From NCBI GenBank assembly GCA_963737425.1, contig CAVTSX010000003.1, positions 124,001 to 188,000 on the forward strand: DNA of 64,000 nucleotides. Direction: 5' to 3'. Every line of letters starts with the position of its first letter. Position 1 is the stretch's first letter. The notes under the pieces were generated by a model. That model ran no database searches. It saw only the letters and a list, made by a program, of their open reading frames with translations, and was not told the origin of the DNA. The translations under genes were made by a program, and so were the position numbers. This document shows, piece after piece, positions 24,311 to 31,231 of the stretch. Origin of the DNA: DASXRA01 sp963737425 (GTDB lineage Bacteria; Actinomycetota; Actinomycetes; Mycobacteriales; Jatrophihabitantaceae).

Positions 24311-25353
24311 TGGCGGCCTTCCAGCGCATTCGCGTCGCGGGCATCGAGAACCTGTGCCCCGACGCGGTCGCCATAACCTTCGACGCGCCGCCGGAATTCG
24401 CGTTCCGGCCGGGCCAGTCGTTGACGGTTCGCCGGATCATTGACGGAGCCGAGGCCCGCCGCTCGTACTCGATCTGTGCGCCGGCGGGCGCGCCGCCGCG
24501 GATCGGGGTGCGTGAGGTCGCGGGTGGCGCGATCTCGTCCTGGCTGGTGCACGAGGTGAAGCGCGGGGACGAGATCGAGGCGCTGCCGCCCTCGGGGCGC
24601 TTCGTCCCCGACGTCGAGACCCCGGGCCACCACGTCCTCATCGCGGCGGGCTCGGGCATCACGCCGGTGATCTCGATCGCCGCGTCCGTGCTGCGCAACC
24701 CCGACTCGCGCGTGACGCTGCTCTACGGCAACCGGCGCGCAAACACCGTCATGTTCGCCGACGAGCTCGCCGACCTGAAGGACACCCACCCGGCGCGCCT
24801 GGAGTTGGTGCACGTGCTCTCCCGGGAGGCCCGCGAGGTCGAGCTGTTCAGCGGCCGCCTCGACGCAGCGCGGTTGGGCGCCCTGCTGCCGATCGTCTGC
24901 GACGTGGCCCGGGTCGATCACTGGTGGCTGTGCGGCCCGTACGGCATGGTGCTCGACGCCCAGCAGGTGCTGGCCGGGTTCGGCGTCACGCCCGCGCGCG
25001 TCCATCAGGAACTGTTCTACGTCGAAGACACCGCACCCCCGCCGGCGACCCATCAGGACGCCGTCCCGAGCGGTCCGGCGAGCCAGGTGACCGTGGTGCT
25101 CGACGGCCGTTCGACCCTGGTGGCCGTGCCGAAGACGGCGTCGATCCTGGAGGGCGCCCAGCGGGCTCGCCCGGACCTCCCGTTCGCCTGCAAGGGCGGC
25201 GTCTGTGGCACGTGCCGGGCCAGGGTCACCTCTGGCGAGGTGCACATGCGCCGCAACTTCGCGCTCGAGGACGCCGAGATCGAGGCCGGCTTCGTGCTCA
25301 CCTGCCAGTCGACGCCGGTCACCGACGAGGTCGCGGTCGACTACGACAGCTAG
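24310..25353 (+). CDS. paaE: phenylacetyl-CoA epoxidase reductase subunit E
   Basis: A 347-residue reductase passing electrons from NADPH to the PaaA di-iron centre. The start is the ATG at 24310. Residues about 1-105 bind FAD (FRPGQSLTV; RRSYSICAP), residues about 105-240 NAD(P)H (LIAAGSGITPVISIA), and residues about 255-347 are a plant-type [2Fe-2S] ferredoxin domain with CKGGVCGTCRARV and a final cysteine in VLTCQST. The stop TAG (25351-25353) is split by an IS630-type insertion: T and A are host target, G is the first base of the element. The protein is not truncated. Confidence 0.96.
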   Translation: MAAFQRIRVAGIENLCPDAVAITFDAPPEFAFRPGQSLTVRRIIDGAEARRSYSICAPAGAPPRIGVREVAGGAISSWLVHEVKRGDEIEALPPSGRFVPDVETPGHHVLIAAGSGITPVISIAASVLRNPDSRVTLLYGNRRANTVMFADELADLKDTHPARLELVHVLSREAREVELFSGRLDAARLGALLPIVCDVARVDHWWLCGPYGMVLDAQQVLAGFGVTPARVHQELFYVEDTAPPPATHQDAVPSGPASQVTVVLDGRSTLVAVPKTASILEGAQRARPDLPFACKGGVCGTCRARVTSGEVHMRRNFALEDAEIEAGFVLTCQSTPVTDEVAVDYDS

Positions 25354-26460
25354 TGTCGCGCGTCATTAGTTAGTTGACAGTGTGGGATGATGGCGTATGC
25401 CGTCTTCCGCCTTTGAGATCGATGCTGTTGATCGGGCGACGCTGGAGTCCTGGACGAGGTCCTCGACGATGTCGGCCGGTCGGGCTGAGCGAGCGCGGAT
25501 CGTGCTCGCGGTCGCCGATGGCGCCGGCACGTCCGGTGCTGCGCGACAGCTCGGGGTGTCGCGCCCGACCGTGATCAAGTGGCGTAATCGGTTCGCCGCG
25601 GACGGGATCGCCGGTCTGGATGATGAGCCGCGCAGCGGCCGGCCCAAGACGATCGATGATGCGGCGATCATCGCGGCGACGCTGGACCCGCCGCCGGACA
25701 AGCTCGGGGTGACGCACTGGTCGAGCCGGCTGCTGGGCAAGCAGTTGGGCATCGGGGACACGACGGTGGCGCGGGCCTGGCGCAAGTACCGGGTGCAGCC
25801 CTGGCGGCGGGAGACGTTCAAGTTCTCCACCGACCCCGAACTGGAGGCCAAGGTCCGCGACGTGGTCGGGTTGTACTTGAACCCGCCGCGCAACGCGATC
25901 GTGCTGTGCGTGGACGAGAAGAGCCAGATCCAGGCGCTGAACCGGACCGCGCCGATCCTGCCGCTGCGGCCCGGGCTGCCGGAGAAGGCCACCCACGACT
26001 ACAAGCGCAACGGCACGACCACGCTGTTCGCCGCGTTGGAGATCGCCACCGGCAAGGTGACCGATCAGTGCTATGAACGCCACGGCAAGGCCGAGTTCCT
26101 CGACTTCCTCAAGAAGGTCGCCCGGGCCTACCCGCGGCGCGAGCTGCACGTGGTCGTGGACAACTACCACACCCACAAGCACGACGACATCAACGCCTGG
26201 CTGGCCAAGCACCCGCGGATCACGCTGCATTTCACGCCGACCTCCGGGTCCTGGCTGAACCTGGTCGAGGTCTTCTTCGGGATCATCACCCGCCAAGCGA
26301 TCCGCCGCGGATCCTTCGACAGCGTCAAACAACTCATCACCGCGATCGGCACCTTCATCGACGGCTGGAACGAGCGCCGCCACCCGTTCATCTGGACCAA
26401 GACCGCCGACGAGATCCTGCCCCACGCCACCCGTAAACGAGATTCAGACGCGCGACACTA
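25351..26460 (+). mobile_element. IS630-family insertion sequence in the paaE stop codon
   Basis: The element, 25353-26458, is flanked by TA at 25351-25352 and 26459-26460, the target duplication typical of IS630/mariner elements. Terminal inverted repeats are GTGTCGCGCGTC inside the TA at both ends (25353-25364 and 26447-26458), a perfect 12 bp. Removing it with one TA restores TAG followed by GTGCTGCGG. One intact transposase gene fills it. Confidence 0.92.
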
Positions 26461-26461
26461 G
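25397..26461 (+). CDS. IS630-family transposase
   Basis: A 354-residue protein. The N-terminal half has a homeodomain-like helix-turn-helix (GAARQLGVSRPTVIKWRNRF) and a second winged-helix segment (LGKQLGIGDTTVARAWRKY). The C-terminal DDE domain shows VLCVDEKSQIQALNR, HVVVDNYHTHKH and SWLNLVEVFFG. All three acidic residues are present and there is no frameshift. Its own stop TAG (26459-26461) is composite: TA from the duplicated target and G from host DNA, so the reading frame ends only because of where the element landed. Confidence 0.93.
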   Translation: MPSSAFEIDAVDRATLESWTRSSTMSAGRAERARIVLAVADGAGTSGAARQLGVSRPTVIKWRNRFAADGIAGLDDEPRSGRPKTIDDAAIIAATLDPPPDKLGVTHWSSRLLGKQLGIGDTTVARAWRKYRVQPWRRETFKFSTDPELEAKVRDVVGLYLNPPRNAIVLCVDEKSQIQALNRTAPILPLRPGLPEKATHDYKRNGTTTLFAALEIATGKVTDQCYERHGKAEFLDFLKKVARAYPRRELHVVVDNYHTHKHDDINAWLAKHPRITLHFTPTSGSWLNLVEVFFGIITRQAIRRGSFDSVKQLITAIGTFIDGWNERRHPFIWTKTADEILPHATRKRDSDARH

Positions 26462-26500
26462 GTGCTGCGGCCTGGGCGTTGGGGGTTTCGGCGGGTGCGC

Positions 26501-26611
26501 CCCACGCTGGGCACTTGCGCGCTGGGTGGGCACTTGCGCGCTGGGTGGGCACTTGCGCGCTGGGTGGGCACTTGTAATTGCCCACCTGCAGCACAACTGC
26601 CCACCTGCGGG
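26501..26611. repeat. palindromic repeat, family 2, expanded copy
   Basis: A 19-base unit GGGCACTTGCGCGCTGGGT is repeated in tandem, giving four copies of the GGGCACTTG core, then inverted in CAATTGCCCACC and CAACTGCCCACC units. The centre is GGGTGGGCACTTGTAATTGC. It fills most of the 251 bases between the IS630 element and the yceI gene. Compared with the copies at 8392 and 62741, the left arm has been amplified. Confidence 0.88.
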
Positions 26612-26653
26612 GTGGCACCCCCTGTCGGCGTGGCCGGCAACCGGGAATACAGT

Positions 26654-26694
26654 GAAGTGGTTCTACATTCAACTACTCAAGGTTCAACCACTTC
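26654..26694. promoter_or_regulatory. inverted repeat upstream of the YceI gene
   Basis: GAAGTGGTT at 26654-26662 is inverted as AACCACTTC at 26686-26694. Within it TTCAAC occurs twice as a direct repeat. It lies 19-59 bases before the ATG, just upstream of the AGGAGG ribosome site. YceI genes are often controlled by a neighbouring MarR-type repressor; none is present here, so an operator is only a suggestion. Confidence 0.35.
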
Positions 26695-26712
26695 GCTCAG
26701 GAGGACCGCACG

Positions 26713-27267
26713 ATGAGCACTGACGTCAGCATCCCCGGCTACGTCGCTGGGACCTGGAACGTAGACCAATCGCACTCTGAAGTCGGTTTCGTCGCACGCC
26801 ACATGATGGTGTCGAAGGTTCGCGGGAAGTTCGAGAAATACACGGTCACGATCACCACGGCGGCCAATCCGCTGGACTCCCGCGTCGAGGCCGAGATCGA
26901 CCTGTCGTCCATCACCACGGGCAACGACCAGCGTGACGGCCACCTGCGCAGCAGCGACTTCTTCGACGTCGACACCCACCCGAAGATGACCTTCCGCTCC
27001 ACCGGCGTGCGCGCCGACGGCGAGGACTACCTGATCGACGGCGACCTGACGATTCGCGACATCACGAAGCCGGTCACGCTCAAGGTCGAGCTGGGCGGCT
27101 TCGGCCCGGACCCGTACGGCGGCACCCGTGCGGGCTTCAGCGCCACTACCGAAATCAACCGGCGCGACTTCGGCGTCAACTGGAACGCCGCGATCGAGGG
27201 CGGCGGCGTGGTGGTCAGCGACAAGATCACCATCCACATCGAGGCCGAAGCGGTATTGGAGAACTAG
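26713..27267 (+). CDS. YceI-family lipocalin-like protein
   Basis: A 184-residue YceI-domain protein with TWNVDQSHSEVGFVARHMM at the start, LRSSDFFDVDTHPKMTFRST in the middle and FGVNWNAAIEGGGVVVSD near the end. The family forms a beta-barrel that binds isoprenoid-like or other amphipathic molecules. No signal peptide is present, so it should be cytoplasmic. An AGGAGG sequence precedes the ATG by about 8 bases. A TTG-containing CCCCCTTGGGGG dyad separates it from the acyl-CoA synthetase gene, 39 bases downstream. Confidence 0.9.
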   Translation: MSTDVSIPGYVAGTWNVDQSHSEVGFVARHMMVSKVRGKFEKYTVTITTAANPLDSRVEAEIDLSSITTGNDQRDGHLRSSDFFDVDTHPKMTFRSTGVRADGEDYLIDGDLTIRDITKPVTLKVELGGFGPDPYGGTRAGFSATTEINRRDFGVNWNAAIEGGGVVVSDKITIHIEAEAVLEN

Positions 27268-27285
27268 GCCCGGCGCGCGAGACTG

Positions 27286-27299
27286 ACCCCCTTGGGGGT
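27286..27299. promoter_or_regulatory. G/C-tract dyad before the acyl-CoA synthetase start
   Basis: ACCCCCTTGGGGGT forms a 6-bp inverted repeat around TT, ending 7 bases before the ATG at 27307. It covers the only purine-rich ribosome site available (GGGGG). It could be a small hairpin controlling translation. It also resembles the C/G-tract operators of CsoR-type metal sensors, but no such regulator is in the window. Confidence 0.3.
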
Positions 27300-27306
27300 A
27301 GCCGCT

Positions 27307-28938
27307 ATGAAGCAGCTCAGTTACGCGTCCGGAATATCCACAACCGCACTGATCGGCGACACGGTCGGCGGCAACTTCGACAACACGGTGGCCCGGTTCG
27401 GTGACCGCGAGGCGCTGGTCGAGCACGCAACCGGCCGCCGATGGACCTATCGCGAACTGGCCGCCGAGGTCGAGGCCGTCGCGCTCGGCCTGCTCGAACT
27501 CGGCGTCGGCTCGGGCGACCGCGTCGGCATCTGGGCGCCGAACTGCGCCGAGTGGACTTTCGTGCAGTACGCGACGGCGAAGATCGGCGCGATCCTGGTC
27601 AACATCAACCCGGCCTATCGATCGCACGAACTGGTGTACGTCCTTGAGCAGGCCGGCATCGGCACGCTGATCGCGGCACCGAGCTTCAAGACGTCGGACT
27701 ATGCGGCGATGATCGCCGAAGTGCGGCCGTCGTGCACGGCGTTGCGCGACGTGATACTGATCGGCCGCGACGAATGGCAAGCACTCGTCGCGGCCGGGCG
27801 CGGAGCGGCTGATCCCGCCCGCCTCGACGAGATCGGCGCCCGGCTCGGTACCGACGACCCGATCAACATCCAGTACACCTCCGGCACGACGGGGTTTCCC
27901 AAGGGAGCCACCCTCAGCCATCACAACATCCTCAACAACGGCTTCTTCGTCGGCGAACTCTGTGGCTATACGGAGGCCGACCGTATCTGCATTCCCGTCC
28001 CGTTCTATCACTGTTTCGGAATGATCATGGGAAACCTCGCGGCGACCAGTCACGGCGCCTGCATGGTCATCCCGGCGCCGGCATTCGACCCCGCGGCGAC
28101 GCTGGCCACCGTTGCCGCCGAGCGGTGCACGTCGCTCTACGGCGTGCCCACGATGTTCATCGCCGAACTGGTCGACCCGTCCTTCGCCACGCATGACCTG
28201 AGCAGCCTGCGCACCGGAATCATGGCCGGATCGCCGTGCCCGGTCGAGGTGATGAAGCAGGTCATCGGGCAGATGAGCATGACCGAGGTGTCGATCTGCT
28301 ACGGCATGACCGAAACCTCGCCCGTCTCGACGCAAACCCGGGTGGACGACAGCATCGAGCGGCGCGTCTCGACAGTGGGACAGGTTCATCCGCATCTGGA
28401 GGTCAAGATCGTCGACCCCGGCACCGGCGTGACCGTACCCCGCGGTACGGCCGGTGAGTTCTGCACGCGCGGATACAGCGTCATGCTCGGTTACTGGGAA
28501 GAACCCGACAAGACCGCGGAGGCCATCGACAGCGCGCGGTGGATGCACACCGGCGATCTCGCCGTCATGGACGACGACGGTTATCTGAGCATCACCGGCC
28601 GGATCAAGGACATGGTCATCCGCGGCGGCGAGAACGTCTACCCGCGCGAGATAGAGGAGTTCCTCTACACCCATCCCGACATCCTCGACGCCCAGGTCGT
28701 CGGCGTCCCGGACGCGAAGTACGGCGAGGAGTTGATGGCGTGGATCCGGCTTCGCCCGGGCGCCGCCGAACTCAGCGCCGAGTCACTGCGCGAGTATTGC
28801 GCCGGCAAGCTCGCCCACTACAAGATCCCGCGATACGTGCACCTCGTCGACGACTTCCCGATGACCGTCACGGGCAAGGTACGCAAGGTCCAGATGCGCG
28901 AGGAGTCCGCCGACATTCTCGGTCTGCGCACGCCCTAG
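27307..28938 (+). CDS. AMP-forming acyl-CoA synthetase (medium/long-chain fatty acid type)
   Basis: A 543-residue adenylate-forming ligase. The start is taken at the ATG at 27307 (MKQLSYASGISTTALIGDT) rather than a TTG five codons earlier. Motifs: IQYTSGTTGFPKGATLSHHN near 187-206, YGMTETSPVS near 331, and GRIKDMVIRGGENVYPREIE near 438, with the catalytic lysine in TVTGKVRKVQM near the C-terminus. It resembles FadD/AcsA-like synthetases. It may supply acyl-CoAs for general lipid use; its location after yceI gives no specific role. A strong palindrome follows the stop. Confidence 0.87.
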   Translation: MKQLSYASGISTTALIGDTVGGNFDNTVARFGDREALVEHATGRRWTYRELAAEVEAVALGLLELGVGSGDRVGIWAPNCAEWTFVQYATAKIGAILVNINPAYRSHELVYVLEQAGIGTLIAAPSFKTSDYAAMIAEVRPSCTALRDVILIGRDEWQALVAAGRGAADPARLDEIGARLGTDDPINIQYTSGTTGFPKGATLSHHNILNNGFFVGELCGYTEADRICIPVPFYHCFGMIMGNLAATSHGACMVIPAPAFDPAATLATVAAERCTSLYGVPTMFIAELVDPSFATHDLSSLRTGIMAGSPCPVEVMKQVIGQMSMTEVSICYGMTETSPVSTQTRVDDSIERRVSTVGQVHPHLEVKIVDPGTGVTVPRGTAGEFCTRGYSVMLGYWEEPDKTAEAIDSARWMHTGDLAVMDDDGYLSITGRIKDMVIRGGENVYPREIEEFLYTHPDILDAQVVGVPDAKYGEELMAWIRLRPGAAELSAESLREYCAGKLAHYKIPRYVHLVDDFPMTVTGKVRKVQMREESADILGLRTP

Positions 28939-28982
28939 CCGCGATTCATGATCGCGACGGTGTGCCAAACGCCCTTGGCCCT

Positions 28983-29040
28983 CCTTGATCATCTCTGTCG
29001 ACGCCGCGAGTGGTGGCAGATCCGACAGAGATGATCAAGG
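28983..29040. repeat. intergenic palindrome (family 1)
   Basis: Arms CCTTGATCATCTCTGTCG (28983-29000) and its exact complement (29023-29040) enclose a 22-base loop that contains GGTGGCAGATC. The same arm core (TGATCATCTCTG) and loop motif recur at 51618-51669, 51854-51905 and 51972-52023. It lies between convergent genes, 45 bases after the acyl-CoA synthetase stop, and would fold into an 18-bp hairpin in either transcript. Confidence 0.9.
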
Positions 29041-29088
29041 CCGATGGGAGGTACGGGAGCGCCGCAGAGCGCGCGGTACCGAGCCGGC

Positions 29089-31125
29089 TCAGCGGAGCGC
29101 AATCCAGGCCTGCCGGGTGAAACTGCCGGCACTGCTGGCCATCAAGCCTGTGTCCGACAGCGTCCAGAGAGTGTTGCCGACCATGAGCGCGCGGGTGATG
29201 CCGCCCTGGAACGAGTTCGGCGACGTCAGCGGATGGTCGACCGTGGCCTTGACCGTGATGGCCGAGTCGGCAATGTTCAGCACGAGCGCGCCCGCGTTGT
29301 ATTGCCCGTCCTGCCAGGTGTTGATGGGCAGCACCGCCGTGCCGGATTCGGGCCAGTAGAGGAACGCGTGCGGATCGAACTCCGCGCCGGACGTGTAGTT
29401 CGGCTTGACCAGGTGCGCCAATCGCGTGGGATGGGCCGGGTCGCTGACGTCGAACAGCGAGACCTGCAAGCCGGTCGGGCGCCCCTTCGCGGTGGCATCC
29501 TGGCCGATGCCGATCAGCCGGCCGTCACTCGCGGGGTGCAGGTAGGCGGAATACCCGGTGAGCTCGAGCTGTCCGGCCACGCGAGGCGAGGTGGGATCGC
29601 GAAGGTCCAGCGTGTACAGCGGATCCATCTGCTCGAACGTGACCACGTAACCGACCGCGCCGATGAACCGCACCGAGTAGATGCGCTGGTGCTTGCCGAG
29701 GCCGTCGACCTCGCCCACCTTCGCCAGCGTGTCCGACCGCAACACGTACACCGAACTCGTCGACGTACTGGACGCGCTGCTCTGCCCCGGCTCGTTGGCG
29801 AGCGCGGTGCCGGTCGTGGTGGCGATGCGCAGATACCCGTCGTAGTCGGACAGCGAGTACTGGTTGAGCAGCCGTCCGGCGACCTTACCGGAGGCCACGT
29901 ATCGCGGCGCGCCGGTGCCGGCGATGTCGAAGCGATAGATCTCCGTGCGCTCGGCCACCGGCTTGTCCGGCTTCCGCGGCAGGATGGGCGTCGTCGCGGC
30001 GGGCGGCAGCGTCCCGTTCGGGCGGCCTTGTGCCGGCAGCGTGATCCGGACACCGCCGACGTCGGCGCGGGGATTACTGGTGACGTACAGGCTCGTCGTG
30101 GTGGCGTACACCGTGTCGCCGTCCGCGGCGAGGCTGATCGGCGAGGTGTTCTCGAGTCCCGTCGCCTGATCGCTCAGGTCGACGGTGAAGATGGTGAGCA
30201 TCGACGTGCCGGTGTAGTCGACCGGATGCCGGACCTCGCCGCACGGCACGGTGTGCGTGACGCGCGAGCCGCCCGCGCCGGTGACCTGGTACGACGGCAG
30301 CCAGGCGTCAATCGGGGCCCGCAGCGTCGCGGCGCGATTGTGCGCGAGCTGCTGCTGTTCGCTGATCTGGCCGGTCAGTTGCGGGAACATGATGTGCGGC
30401 TGGCTGCGCACCACGAGCCGCACCGTCGAGCCCACCATGCGCGCGTCGAGGTACGAGCCGCGCGGGCTGATCGAGCCGAGCACCTTCGGCCGCCCGGACA
30501 GGTCGACCAGCACATACGTCGACGTCGACTGGCCAGGCATCCCAGGCATCGGATAGGGAGCGCCCTTGGACGCGATGCCACCGGGCAGTATCACCAGCGC
30601 GCGATCGCCGTGCAGAAGGAGGTCGGCGGGGCCCCATTGCTGCTGCTCGTCGGCCAGCGTCAGGCTCGCGGTGACCTTCCGGGTCGCCGTGTCGATGACG
30701 CGCAGCACGCCCCGGGTGACCGTGACGATGCGGTTGCCGTCGGTCTTGACGATGTCGGGCTCGTCCACTCCGGCTTCATGGACATTCGTCGTGGAGTGAT
30801 CCGGGGCCGCCGCCGGGGCGGCGGCGGCGCCCTGCGCGGACGGCACGGCGTTCTTCGCGACGCCGCCATCCTCCATCGCATAGTTCGGCTGCACGATCCC
30901 CCACGGCGTCACGTTCTGGGCGGTCTGCTGGCGGAGGCCGGCCACCATCTGGGCGCAGTTCGGGTAGGCCACGAGCTTGACGGCGAAGGCCGCCGGACCG
31001 GGCGCCGGCGGCACCGCTGTGCGGTTGGGCCGGGTCGGGCCGGTTTCGTGGCCCGTCGCCGTGGCGATGGAGACAACGACAGCTGCAGTTAATACCAGCG
31101 CGCCCGCTGGAAGCCAGATCCTCAT
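29089..31125 (-). CDS. secreted beta-propeller domain protein (PF09826-type)
   Basis: A 678-residue exported protein. Residues 1-25 form a signal or anchor (MRIWLPAGALVLTAAVVVSI). The signature TNVHEAGVDEPDIVKTDGNR near residue 113 is typical of the C-terminal beta-propeller family. Blade-like repeats continue to the end (GSYLDARMVGSTVRLVVRSQ; QRIYSVRFIGAVGYVVTFEQ; DPLYTLDLRDPTSPRVAGQL). The family is surface-located; no enzymatic activity is established that I know of. It lies 106 bases downstream of an ABC exporter operon on the same strand, separated by a hairpin, so its link to the exporter is uncertain. Confidence 0.82.
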   Translation of the reverse strand: MRIWLPAGALVLTAAVVVSIATATGHETGPTRPNRTAVPPAPGPAAFAVKLVAYPNCAQMVAGLRQQTAQNVTPWGIVQPNYAMEDGGVAKNAVPSAQGAAAAPAAAPDHSTTNVHEAGVDEPDIVKTDGNRIVTVTRGVLRVIDTATRKVTASLTLADEQQQWGPADLLLHGDRALVILPGGIASKGAPYPMPGMPGQSTSTYVLVDLSGRPKVLGSISPRGSYLDARMVGSTVRLVVRSQPHIMFPQLTGQISEQQQLAHNRAATLRAPIDAWLPSYQVTGAGGSRVTHTVPCGEVRHPVDYTGTSMLTIFTVDLSDQATGLENTSPISLAADGDTVYATTTSLYVTSNPRADVGGVRITLPAQGRPNGTLPPAATTPILPRKPDKPVAERTEIYRFDIAGTGAPRYVASGKVAGRLLNQYSLSDYDGYLRIATTTGTALANEPGQSSASSTSTSSVYVLRSDTLAKVGEVDGLGKHQRIYSVRFIGAVGYVVTFEQMDPLYTLDLRDPTSPRVAGQLELTGYSAYLHPASDGRLIGIGQDATAKGRPTGLQVSLFDVSDPAHPTRLAHLVKPNYTSGAEFDPHAFLYWPESGTAVLPINTWQDGQYNAGALVLNIADSAITVKATVDHPLTSPNSFQGGITRALMVGNTLWTLSDTGLMASSAGSFTRQAWIALR

Positions 31126-31209
31126 ATCCAGCCAACGCGTCCGAGCAGAGCCTGCGTTGTCCGCGAGCGCGAACTTTTTCCGGCGGCGCCCCGGCAGCGC
31201 CCCGGCAGC

Positions 31210-31230
31210 GGGCCGGCTCAGCCCCGGCCC
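31210..31230 (-). terminator. hairpin after the ABC permease
   Basis: GGGCCGG (31210-31216) pairs with CCGGCCC (31224-31230) around a 7-base loop, beginning directly after the permease stop codon (31232 on the minus strand). There is no T tract. It probably ends, at least partly, the ABC transporter transcript before the beta-propeller gene. Confidence 0.5.
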
Positions 31231-31231
31231 G

